DNA of 52,738 nucleotides from an uncultured Prevotellaceae bacterium (lineage in GTDB: Bacteria; Bacteroidota; Bacteroidia; Bacteroidales; Bacteroidaceae), in assembly GCA_900318795.1 (NCBI GenBank), contig ONLU01000037.1, positions 1 through 52,738 of the forward strand, given 5' to 3'. The position numbers and the translations under genes were made by a program. Shown here piece by piece: positions 17,643 through 24,493 of the stretch. The stretch's first letter is position 1. Each line of letters begins with the position of its first letter. The notes beneath the pieces are model-generated. The model saw only the letters and a list, made by a program, of their open reading frames with translations, did not search any database and had not been told where the DNA came from.

Positions 17643-18599
17643 ATGAATTTTTTTCTAATTGCAGTATTAGTGCTGGGCGCCATCGGACTGATAGCGGCTC
17701 TGGTGCTGTATGTCTGCTCCAAGAAGTTCGCCGTCTACGAAGACCCTCGTATTGCTCAGGTTACTGAGCAGTTGCCTGGTGCCAATTGTGGTGGTTGCGG
17801 ATTTGCTGGATGTGGCGGTTTGGCTGATGCACTTGTCAAGGGTGCTGATGCTGGAAGCCTCGAAGGGCTGATGTGCCCTGTTGGCGGACAAGAAGTGATG
17901 GGTAAAGTGGCCGACCTTCTGGGCATGGCCATTGCCAATGGTGACCCCATGGTTGCTGTTGTGCGTTGTAACGGAACATGTGCATTGCGTCCGAAGATTG
18001 CCGAGTACAGTGGTCTTCGCACTTGTGCAGCCATGAACTCGTGTGGTGCTGGCGAGACAGCTTGCGGTTTTGGCTGTCTGGGTTGTGGCGACTGTGTGGC
18101 AGCCTGCCAGTTTGATGCCATCCACATGAATCCTGAGACGGGCCTGCCTGAGGTTGATGAAGAGAAGTGTGTCGCTTGTGGTGCTTGTGTGAAGGCCTGT
18201 CCGCGTCACATCATCGAACTTCGCAAGAAGGGCCCGAAGGGTAGGAGAGTGTATGTCTCTTGCGTCAACAAGGACAAGGGACCTGTAGCCATGAAGGCTT
18301 GCAAGGCCGCTTGTATAGGTTGTGGCAAGTGCGAGAAGGAGTGTAAGTTCGGAGCCATCACCATTGAAGGCAACGTTTCTTACATAGACCACACCAAGTG
18401 CCGTCTCTGCAAGAAATGTGTGGAGGTATGTCCCACGAAGGCTATCCACGCAGTCAACTTCCCGGCTCCCAAGCCGAAGCCGGCAGTTCCTGCTGAAGAA
18501 GCTCCAAAGGCTGTCTCACAGCCCAAACAAGAAACTCAGGTAATCTCGGAAAAGCCGGCAGAGCCGGTTCAACCTAAAGCAAAGGAGGAACAAGCATGA
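17643..18599 (+). CDS. rnfB: Rnf electron-transport complex subunit B
   Basis: A 318-residue iron-sulfur subunit of the membrane-bound ferredoxin:NAD+ oxidoreductase. It has an N-terminal membrane anchor (about 1-25), then the four-Cys motif GANCGGCGFAGCGGLADALV, a 2[4Fe-4S] ferredoxin-like segment (CGFGCLGCGDCVAAC and CVACGACVKACP) and a second cysteine-rich pair (CIGCGKCEKEC and CRLCKKCVEVCP). The C-terminus is a Pro/Ala/Lys/Glu-rich tail. It passes electrons from ferredoxin into the complex. The stop overlaps the rnfC start by 4 bases. Confidence 0.97.
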   Translation: MNFFLIAVLVLGAIGLIAALVLYVCSKKFAVYEDPRIAQVTEQLPGANCGGCGFAGCGGLADALVKGADAGSLEGLMCPVGGQEVMGKVADLLGMAIANGDPMVAVVRCNGTCALRPKIAEYSGLRTCAAMNSCGAGETACGFGCLGCGDCVAACQFDAIHMNPETGLPEVDEEKCVACGACVKACPRHIIELRKKGPKGRRVYVSCVNKDKGPVAMKACKAACIGCGKCEKECKFGAITIEGNVSYIDHTKCRLCKKCVEVCPTKAIHAVNFPAPKPKPAVPAEEAPKAVSQPKQETQVISEKPAEPVQPKAKEEQA

Positions 18600-19975
18600 A
18601 CGTAAGAACATTCCGTATAGGAGGTGTACACCCCGAAGAGAACAAGCTGACCCATGAGGTCGCTACAAAGGTTGCCGCCCTGCCTAAACAGGCTGTATTC
18701 CCCCTCAGTCAGCACATTGGTGCTCCTGCCAAACCTGTTGTTGCCAAGGGCGACAAGGTGAAGGTTGGAACCCTGATTGCTGAAGCTGGTGGGTTTGTGT
18801 CGGCCCCCATCTATTCATCAGTCAGCGGTACAGTGTTTAAGATTGATACTGCTATTGATGCCACTGGCTATCGTAAGCCTGTTATTATAATTAATGTGGA
18901 AGGTGACGAATGGGAAGAAACCATTGACCGTTCTGACAAGCTGGAGACAGTGAAGGCTCACCCCGAGCTGACACCCGAGGAGATTGTTGAGCGCATCAAG
19001 ACCGCAGGTGTCGTTGGTATGGGTGGTGCTTGTTTCCCCACCTTCATCAAGCTTTGTCCGCCGCCTACCGCAAAGGCTGAGTGCGTCATTATCAATGCCG
19101 TAGAGTGTGAGCCATATATCACAGCCGACTTCCGTCTGATGATGGAACATGCTGACGAGATACTCGTTGGCTTGGAGCTGCTGATGAAGGGTGCCAAGGT
19201 CAATACGGGCTATATAGGCATTGAAACCAATAAGATGCCTGCCATTGAACTGTTGACCAAGAAGTGTGCTGAAGTATTCGGGGGCACCGAATACCACGTA
19301 GAGGTGGTACCCTTGAAGCAGCGCTATCCGCAGGGTGGTGAGAAGCAGCTGGTTGATGCTGTCATCCGCCGTCAGGTGCCTGCACCTCCTGCTATCCCCG
19401 TCAACGTAGGCGCTATTGTCCAGAATGTCGGAACCGCCTTTGCTGTCTATGAGGCTGTCATGAAGCGCAAGCCTCTGTTCGAGCGTTATACCACCGTGAC
19501 GGGTAAGAAGCTGCAGAATCCAGGCAACTTCCTCGTTCGCATGGGAACGCCGATGAAGGACCTCATCGAGGCTTGTGGCGGCATGCCGGAGGGCGACAAC
19601 AAACTGTTGGCAGGTGGTCCGATGATGGGTAAGGCGCTGACCAGTGTAGAAGTGCCTATCTGCAAGGGAACCAACTCAGTGACTATTATCTCGGGTGAAG
19701 AGGCCTTCCGCAAGGAGCCCAATCCCTGCATCCGCTGTGCCAAGTGTGTCAGTGCCTGTCCGATGGGCTTGGAGCCCTACCTGCTTGCCAAGCTTGCCGC
19801 TGTCAAGAACTGGGAGCGCGCCGAGCGTGAAGAGGTTGTCAGCTGTATCGAGTGTGGCTCATGTCAGTTTACATGCCCTGCCCACCGTCCGCTGCTCGAC
19901 AACATTCGTCAGGCCAAGTCTACGGTAATGGGTATCATTCGTGCCCGAGCAGCTGCAGCAGCACCGAAAAAGTAA
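18596..19975 (+). CDS. rnfC: Rnf electron-transport complex subunit C
   Basis: A 459-residue NADH/FMN-binding subunit. The Gly-rich stretch GVVGMGGACFPTFIKLCP (about 135-150) is the nucleotide-flavin site. The C-terminal 2[4Fe-4S] module is CIRCAKCVSACPMGLEP and CIECGSCQFTCPAHRP. It is the soluble face that exchanges electrons with NAD. It is translationally coupled to rnfB by a 4-base overlap. A 25-bp A/G/T-only linker separates it from rnfD. Confidence 0.97.
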   Translation: MNVRTFRIGGVHPEENKLTHEVATKVAALPKQAVFPLSQHIGAPAKPVVAKGDKVKVGTLIAEAGGFVSAPIYSSVSGTVFKIDTAIDATGYRKPVIIINVEGDEWEETIDRSDKLETVKAHPELTPEEIVERIKTAGVVGMGGACFPTFIKLCPPPTAKAECVIINAVECEPYITADFRLMMEHADEILVGLELLMKGAKVNTGYIGIETNKMPAIELLTKKCAEVFGGTEYHVEVVPLKQRYPQGGEKQLVDAVIRRQVPAPPAIPVNVGAIVQNVGTAFAVYEAVMKRKPLFERYTTVTGKKLQNPGNFLVRMGTPMKDLIEACGGMPEGDNKLLAGGPMMGKALTSVEVPICKGTNSVTIISGEEAFRKEPNPCIRCAKCVSACPMGLEPYLLAKLAAVKNWERAEREEVVSCIECGSCQFTCPAHRPLLDNIRQAKSTVMGIIRARAAAAAPKK

Positions 19976-19980
19976 CATAG

Positions 19981-20005
19981 AGTAAAAAGGTAAAAAAGTA
20001 AAATA
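19981..20005 (+). repeat. A/G/T-only intercistronic linker repeat (rnfC-rnfD)
   Basis: A 25-bp sequence starting AGTAAAAAGGTAAAAAAGTA. It is identical to 31785-31809 between pheT and yebC. Variants fill the rnfD-rnfG gap (21003-21035) and the rnfG-rnfE gap (21624-21657). It contains no C. Confidence 0.85.
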
Positions 20006-20007
20006 CA

Positions 20008-21006
20008 ATGGGAAAATTAATTGTATCATTATCGCCTCATGCACACGGAACCGACACCGTTGAGAAGAACATGTACGGGGTCATCATCGCCCTGCTGCCT
20101 GCTCTGCTTGTGTCGTTCTATTTCTTTGGCCTTGGTTCGGCCATTGTCTGTGCTACGAGCGTTGCGGCCTGTGTCTTCTTTGAGTGGGCCATCAATAAGT
20201 TTATGCTCAAGAACGAGCGCACTACCATCTGCGACGGTTCTGCCGTGCTGACTGGTCTGCTGCTCGGCTTCAACCTTCCCAGCAACCTCCCCATCTGGAT
20301 TATCATCATCGGTGCCTTGTTCGCCATTGGTGTGGCCAAGATGACGTTTGGTGGCCTGGGCAATAACCTCTTCAATCCTGCGCTGGTAGGCCGTGCCGCC
20401 CTGTTGGTGGCCTTCCCCGCCCAGATGACTACCTGGCCGAAGGTTGGCCAGCTGACCAGCTATCTGGATGCCGAGACGGGAGCTACTCCGCTGGCCATCA
20501 TGAAGGAAGCCATCAAGAGTGGTGATGCTAGCATCCTTGACAAGCTGCCCTCGTCGTTCGACCTCTTCATCGGTAACCATCCCGACGGAGCCGGTGCTAT
20601 GGGTGAAATCTGCGCCCTGGCTCTGCTGCTGGGCTTGGCTTACATGTTGTGGAAGAAGATCATCACCTGGCACATTCCCGTCAGCATCATTGCTACGGTA
20701 TTTGTCTTTGCTGCCATCTGCCACGCTATCAGCCCCGCCTATGCCGACCCGTTCTCTGTCATCCTCTCCGGTGGTCTGATGCTCGGTGCCATCTTCATGG
20801 CTACCGACTACGTCACCTCGCCGATGACGGCTAAGGGCCAGCTCATCTATGGTGTCTGCATCGGTTTCCTGACCGTTGTCATCCGTAACTGGGGTGCCTA
20901 TCCTGAGGGTATGTCGTTCGCCATTCTGATTATGAACGCCTTTACACCTCTTATTAATAATTATGTGAAACCCAAGCGCTTCGGTGAAGTGCCGGCAAAA
21001 AAGTAA
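20008..21006 (+). CDS. rnfD: Rnf electron-transport complex subunit D
   Basis: A 332-residue integral membrane subunit with about 8-10 hydrophobic helices. The DAETGATPLA segment (about 155-165) carries the threonine that, in this family, holds a covalently bound FMN. It forms part of the ion-conducting membrane core with RnfA and RnfE. Preceded and followed by A/G/T-only linkers. Confidence 0.96.
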   Translation: MGKLIVSLSPHAHGTDTVEKNMYGVIIALLPALLVSFYFFGLGSAIVCATSVAACVFFEWAINKFMLKNERTTICDGSAVLTGLLLGFNLPSNLPIWIIIIGALFAIGVAKMTFGGLGNNLFNPALVGRAALLVAFPAQMTTWPKVGQLTSYLDAETGATPLAIMKEAIKSGDASILDKLPSSFDLFIGNHPDGAGAMGEICALALLLGLAYMLWKKIITWHIPVSIIATVFVFAAICHAISPAYADPFSVILSGGLMLGAIFMATDYVTSPMTAKGQLIYGVCIGFLTVVIRNWGAYPEGMSFAILIMNAFTPLINNYVKPKRFGEVPAKK

Positions 21007-21035
21007 AAAGGTAAAAAGAGTAAAAAAGTAAAGTT
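21003..21035 (+). repeat. A/G/T-only intercistronic linker repeat (rnfD-rnfG)
   Basis: Variant of the 19981-20005 linker. It begins GTAAAAAGGTAAAAAG and overlaps the rnfD stop codon. Confidence 0.7.
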
Positions 21036-21626
21036 ATGAAGAAGCTCGAATCATCTTTGACTAATATGGTGCTGGTACTCACGGGAGTAGCAGTCATTAT
21101 GGGTGGCATCCTCGCCTTTGTGAACCATCTCACCGAGGGCCCCATCAATGCCCAGAAGGAGAAAGCGCTGGCTGATGGTATCAAGACCGTCATGTGCGTG
21201 GACGAACTGACTGTCGCCAAGACGGACGAGGTACGTCAGAACGACGCCAAGGGCAAGGAGATGCTGTTTAAGATCTATCAAGTGAAGGACGCTCAGGGGC
21301 AGGACCTCGGTGCTGCCGTCGAGTCTACAACAGGCGGTTTCGGTGGTGACCTGAAGGTGCTGGTGGGTTTCGACCCCGAAGGCAACATCCTGGGCTACAC
21401 GCTGCTGGAACATGCAGAAACCCCCGGTCTGGGCGCCAAGGCTGACAAGTGGTTCCAGAAGGGCGAGAAGGGCGACATCATCGGCAAGAATCCTGCTGAG
21501 CCCCTCGTCGTTTCGAAGGATGGCGGCCAGGTTGATGCCATCACGGCTTCTACCATTACCAGCCGTGCCTTCCTGCTTGCAGTCAACAATGCCTATAAAG
21601 CCTACAAGGCCACTCCGGCAGAGTAA
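21036..21626 (+). CDS. rnfG: Rnf electron-transport complex subunit G
   Basis: A 196-residue subunit with one N-terminal membrane helix (about 10-30) and a periplasmic FMN-binding domain. The motif DAITASTITS near the C-terminus supplies the threonine for covalent FMN attachment. The LLEHAETPGLGAKAD segment is typical of the family. It links the membrane flavins in the electron path of the pump. Confidence 0.96.
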   Translation: MKKLESSLTNMVLVLTGVAVIMGGILAFVNHLTEGPINAQKEKALADGIKTVMCVDELTVAKTDEVRQNDAKGKEMLFKIYQVKDAQGQDLGAAVESTTGGFGGDLKVLVGFDPEGNILGYTLLEHAETPGLGAKADKWFQKGEKGDIIGKNPAEPLVVSKDGGQVDAITASTITSRAFLLAVNNAYKAYKATPAE

Positions 21627-21657
21627 AGGAAAAAGTAACAAGGTAAAAAAGTAAATT
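21624..21657 (+). repeat. A/G/T-only intercistronic linker repeat (rnfG-rnfE)
   Basis: Variant linker containing AAGGTAAAAAAGTAAA, with a single C. It overlaps the rnfG stop and runs up to the rnfE ATG. Confidence 0.65.
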
Positions 21658-22239
21658 ATGAATTACATAGATATCATCAAAAATGGCATAGTCAAGGAGA
21701 ACCCCACGTTCGTCCTGATGCTTGGCATGTGTCCCACGCTGGCCACTACCACCTCTGCCATGAACGGTATGTCGATGGGTCTTGCCACGATGGCAGTACT
21801 CATCTGCACAAACTTTGTGATTTCGTGTCTGAAGTCAGTGACGCCCGACAAGGTGCGCATTCCTGTGTTCATTGTGGTTATTGCCGCCTTTGTGACCATG
21901 CTGCAACTCGTCATCAAGGCCTATCTGCCCGACATTGATGCTGCTCTCGGACTATTCATTCCGCTGATTGTGGTGAACTGTATCATTCTGGGCCGTGCTG
22001 AGGCTTTTGCTGCCAAGAATTCACCCGTGGCCTCGCTGTTCGACGGTATTGGCATCGGCCTGGGCTTCACGTTAGGTCTGACCCTGCTGGGCATCTGCCG
22101 TGAGGTTCTCGGCTCTGGCTCCGTTTTCGGATTCACCTTGCTGCCCGAGGCATACAACATCCTGCTCTTTGTGCTCCCTCCGGGCGCTTTCATCATGCTG
22201 GGATTCCTCATTGCTATTGTTAACAAAATTAGAGGCTAA
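21658..22239 (+). CDS. rnfE: Rnf electron-transport complex subunit E
   Basis: A 193-residue integral membrane protein with six predicted helices. It shows the RnfE/NqrD signature FVLMLGMCPTLATTTSAMNG and the CIILGRAEAFA half-motif. With RnfA it builds the inverted pair of subunits in the membrane core. rnfA begins 5 bases after its stop. Confidence 0.96.
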   Translation: MNYIDIIKNGIVKENPTFVLMLGMCPTLATTTSAMNGMSMGLATMAVLICTNFVISCLKSVTPDKVRIPVFIVVIAAFVTMLQLVIKAYLPDIDAALGLFIPLIVVNCIILGRAEAFAAKNSPVASLFDGIGIGLGFTLGLTLLGICREVLGSGSVFGFTLLPEAYNILLFVLPPGAFIMLGFLIAIVNKIRG

Positions 22240-22244
22240 AGATT

Positions 22245-22847
22245 ATGGAATACGTATTGATTTTCATCTCGGCGATATTCGTCAACAATATCATCCTGTC
22301 ACAGTTCCTCGGTATCTGTCCGTTCCTCGGCGTATCGAAGAAGATTGATACCTCGCTGGGCATGTCGGCAGCTGTAGCCTTCGTGCTGACGCTGGCCACC
22401 ATTGTTACCTGGTGCGTACAGAAGTTTGTGCTCGATGCCTTTGGCTTGCAGTATCTGCAGACCATTGCGTTCATTCTCGTCATTGCCGCCTTGGTGCAGA
22501 TGGTAGAGATTATCTTGAAGAAGGTTTCTCCCGCACTCTATCAGGCGCTGGGCATCTTCCTGCCTCTGATTACCACCAACTGCGCCGTACTGGGTGTCGC
22601 CATTCTGTGTATCCAGAAGGACTTCGACCTGCTGCAGAGCGTTGTTTATGCCTTCTCGACAGCCATCGGTTTCGGATTGGCACTCACCGTCTTTGCCGGC
22701 ATGCGTGAGCAGCTGGAGCTGGTCAACATTCCCAAGGGCATGCGAGGCATGGCCATTGTCATGCTGTCCGCAGGTCTGCTCTCGCTGGCCTTCATGGGCT
22801 TCTCGGGTGTTGACGGAGGTCTGCGTGTGCTCTTCGGACTCGACTAA
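22245..22847 (+). CDS. rnfA: Rnf electron-transport complex subunit A
   Basis: A 200-residue, six-helix membrane protein homologous to RnfE. It shows NNIILSQFLGICPFLGVSKK and TTNCAVLGVAI, whose cysteines are thought to hold an iron-sulfur centre between RnfA and RnfE. It is the last gene of the operon; a strong terminator follows at 22876-22900. The gene order B-C-D-G-E-A matches the usual Bacteroidetes Rnf cluster. Confidence 0.96.
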   Translation: MEYVLIFISAIFVNNIILSQFLGICPFLGVSKKIDTSLGMSAAVAFVLTLATIVTWCVQKFVLDAFGLQYLQTIAFILVIAALVQMVEIILKKVSPALYQALGIFLPLITTNCAVLGVAILCIQKDFDLLQSVVYAFSTAIGFGLALTVFAGMREQLELVNIPKGMRGMAIVMLSAGLLSLAFMGFSGVDGGLRVLFGLD

Positions 22848-22875
22848 GGATTGTGAAGACATACAAAAAAGAAAG

Positions 22876-22900
22876 CCTCCCCACATCGGGGAGGTTTTTC
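22876..22900 (+). terminator. Intrinsic terminator of the rnf operon
   Basis: CCTCCCC (22876-22882) and GGGGAGG (22888-22894) form a GC-rich stem with a 5-base loop, followed by five T. Flanking AAAGAAAG and TTTTTCTTT extend the pairing. Confidence 0.92.
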
Positions 22901-22956
22901 TTTGGGGTACGCAGCAAATGCGCTACAAATGGGCTACATATTTTAAAAAATGCGAC

Positions 22957-22998
22957 AAAACGAAAATCGGGAACTCCTTTGTTTAAAGGGATTCCCGA
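22957..22998 (-). terminator. Probable terminator of the tRNA-Cys transcript
   Basis: TCGGGAA..CCTTT (from 22967) pairs with AAAGG..TTCCCGA (to 22998) as a 14-bp stem with two mismatches and a 4-base loop. Read on the minus strand it is followed by a T-rich run and lies 12 bases after tRNA-Cys. Confidence 0.7.
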
Positions 22999-23009
22999 CT
23001 TTGCTTTGA

Positions 23010-23080
23010 GGTGCCTGGCGGATTCGAACCGCCGTAGACGGTTTTGCAGACCGTTGACTAAGCCACTCATCCAAGGCACC
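23010..23080 (-). tRNA. tRNA-Cys (anticodon GCA)
   Basis: On the minus strand, acceptor GGTGCCT pairs with AGGCACC. The anticodon stem ACGGT/ACCGT encloses loop CTGCAAA, giving GCA. The T arm is GGCGG-TTCGAAT-CCGCC. Length is 71 bases and CCA is not encoded. A minus-strand -7 box TACTTTTG lies at 23175-23182, leaving a leader of about 85 bases that contains a tRNA-like fragment. Confidence 0.97.
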
Positions 23081-23111
23081 GTTTCAGCGAATGATAGAGC
23101 GAAACTTGTTT

Positions 23112-23152
23112 CAGCTCTTCTGAGCGTAAGGCAACTGATTGTTAAATCAGGG
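23112..23152 (+). other. tRNA-like fragment, possibly a decayed tRNA-Asn
   Basis: CAGCTCTTCTGAGCG can form a short D-arm-like hairpin. It is followed by GGCAACTGATTGTTAAATCAG, which resembles the D-arm end and the GTT anticodon arm of tRNA-Asn but with a 6-base loop. The T arm and acceptor stem are absent. The motif GGCACC.TTTCA.C at 23151-23164 repeats that next to tRNA-Cys (23075-23088). Confidence 0.3.
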
Positions 23153-23174
23153 CACCATTTCAACTTAGCGGATG

Positions 23175-23182
23175 CAAAAGTA
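23175..23182 (-). promoter_or_regulatory. -7 element for tRNA-Cys
   Basis: Minus-strand TACTTTTG. The only downstream gene before the terminator at 22957-22998 is tRNA-Cys. Confidence 0.5.
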
Positions 23183-23188
23183 ATACTT

Positions 23189-23335
23189 TTATTTTGATTG
23201 ACCAAATTTTTTGCAGTTTTTTTTCAATTCACACCCCTTACAAGGCTCTTCGTCCGGCTTTAGAGCCCCATAAATGCGCCATCCGGCATAAATGACGGCT
23301 AAGAAGATGACGGTAAAGACGACCAGAATCTGCAT
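23189..23335 (-). CDS. Small Cys-rich membrane protein, FeoB-associated type
   Basis: A 48-residue protein. One N-terminal membrane helix (about 3-22, ILVVFTVIFLAVIYAGWRIY) is followed by a cytosolic-looking tail, CKGCELKKNC. One helix plus a CxxC..C tail is the pattern of the FeoB-associated Cys-rich membrane proteins, although no feoB is present here. The start ATG is 3 bases after the lipid-kinase stop, so the two genes are almost certainly co-transcribed. Function unknown; metal or iron-sulfur binding is an inference from the cysteines. Confidence 0.7.
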   Translation of the reverse strand: MQILVVFTVIFLAVIYAGWRIYGALKPDEEPCKGCELKKNCKKFGQSK

Positions 23336-23338
23336 TTC

Positions 23339-24385
23339 TCAATATCTCAATTTCCTCAGCAGCACCTTGTTGATGGCCTGTATGCGCCGTCCGCTTCTCT
23401 CCAGGTCCTTGCCGATGTCCTCGCGTACATTGTTTATATTATTAAAGAAGTCGCTGAAGGCGTTCAGCACCATGTTGGGTTCGGCTTTGTCCTCGGGGAT
23501 GTCCGGATTGGCCACGATGCGGATGCCCAGATGCTCTATGTGCACTTCTATGTCGCTGTTGGTCATGATGGGATCGCCGTCGTAGTGTATGGCCCCGGGG
23601 CTTTGGCGGTGTATGGTCAGTTTGCGTGTGCGGAAGGTCTTGATCTTCGAGTTGTTGCCCAGCGTCTTCATAAACAGGTCGGCGGCAATCTGCGGGGCCT
23701 CCAGTGCATCGAAGGGCTCCATGATGATGACGTCCATCTTGCCGTCCTTCATGGTGGCACCAGGAGCGATGTATGCATTGTTGCCATATTGCGAGGCGTT
23801 GGCACAGGCTATCAGGAATGCCTTGTACTTCGTGGTCCCGTTGTCATCAATGATCTCGTACGTCTCAGGCTTGTATTTCAATCCCTCTTTCAGCACGTTC
23901 TCTACGTAGGTGATGGGACCCCGCTTGCCTGCCTCGGCAAACTTCAGCGAGATGAAGGCATCGAAGCCCATGCCGCAGGTGCAGAAGAAGGGCAGGTCGT
24001 TGATGACGCCATAGTCGAAATCTACTATCTGAGCCTGGTTGATAATGTCAAGAGCTTTCCTGATGTCCATGGGTATGCACAGATGACGGGCCAGCCCGTT
24101 GCCCGAGCCGCATGGAATGATGCCCAGCGCCGTCTTGGTATGCACCAGCGAGCGAGCCACCTCGTTCACCGTTCCGTCGCCCCCTACAGCCACCACGATG
24201 TCGTCGCCTTGGGCGGCACATGCCTTGGCCAGCTCGGCAGCATGGCCTGCATACTCGGTGATGCACACCTTGCATTCAAAGCGTTCCTTGTCCATCATCC
24301 GGTCTATCAGATCGGGAATTTCGTGCTTGCTTTGAGTGCCCGAAATGGGATTAATGATGAACGTAATATGTTGGATACTTCTCAT
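23339..24385 (-). CDS. Diacylglycerol/sphingosine kinase-family lipid kinase
   Basis: A 348-residue member of the YegS/BmrU lipid kinase family. The nucleotide-binding motif VVAVGGDGTVNEVA (about 64-77) and the following IIPCGSGNGLARHL are clear. The C-terminal beta-sandwich substrate domain is complete, and a basic amphipathic tail ends the protein. Such enzymes phosphorylate diacylglycerol or sphingoid bases at the membrane. Divergent transcription from serine palmitoyltransferase suggests a sphingolipid substrate here, but this is inferred. Its -7 box (24394-24401) is 8 bases before the ATG. Confidence 0.88.
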   Translation of the reverse strand: MRSIQHITFIINPISGTQSKHEIPDLIDRMMDKERFECKVCITEYAGHAAELAKACAAQGDDIVVAVGGDGTVNEVARSLVHTKTALGIIPCGSGNGLARHLCIPMDIRKALDIINQAQIVDFDYGVINDLPFFCTCGMGFDAFISLKFAEAGKRGPITYVENVLKEGLKYKPETYEIIDDNGTTKYKAFLIACANASQYGNNAYIAPGATMKDGKMDVIIMEPFDALEAPQIAADLFMKTLGNNSKIKTFRTRKLTIHRQSPGAIHYDGDPIMTNSDIEVHIEHLGIRIVANPDIPEDKAEPNMVLNAFSDFFNNINNVREDIGKDLERSGRRIQAINKVLLRKLRY

Positions 24386-24393
24386 AGTTGCTG

Positions 24394-24401
24394 CAAAAAT
24401 A
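24394..24401 (-). promoter_or_regulatory. -7 element for the lipid kinase
   Basis: Minus-strand TATTTTTG followed by 8 bases and the ATG, the same spacing as for the HAD and RelA/SpoT genes. Confidence 0.6.
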
Positions 24402-24444
24402 CAAAATATTCTGCTTTTTCTTGCACTTTTTAATAAAAATTGTG

Positions 24445-24482
24445 TAACTTTGCCGACTGAAACTTAAAGTAGCCGAGGCTAC
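24445..24482 (+). promoter_or_regulatory. -7 element and leader hairpin of the serine palmitoyltransferase gene
   Basis: TAACTTTG at 24445-24452 is the -7 box. The leader contains a tight hairpin, GTAGCC (24469-24474) with GGCTAC (24477-24482), ending 11 bases before the ATG. Confidence 0.6.
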
Positions 24483-24493
24483 ACCTATATTAT

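Noticed and set aside
17643-22847. Na+-translocating NADH:quinone reductase (Nqr) instead of Rnf
   Set aside because: The cluster has an RnfB with multiple ferredoxin-type centres and an RnfC with 2[4Fe-4S], and lacks an NqrF-like gene.
22792-23205. 137-codon minus-strand frame over tRNA-Cys
   Set aside because: It crosses a complete tRNA, its terminator and the rnf terminator.
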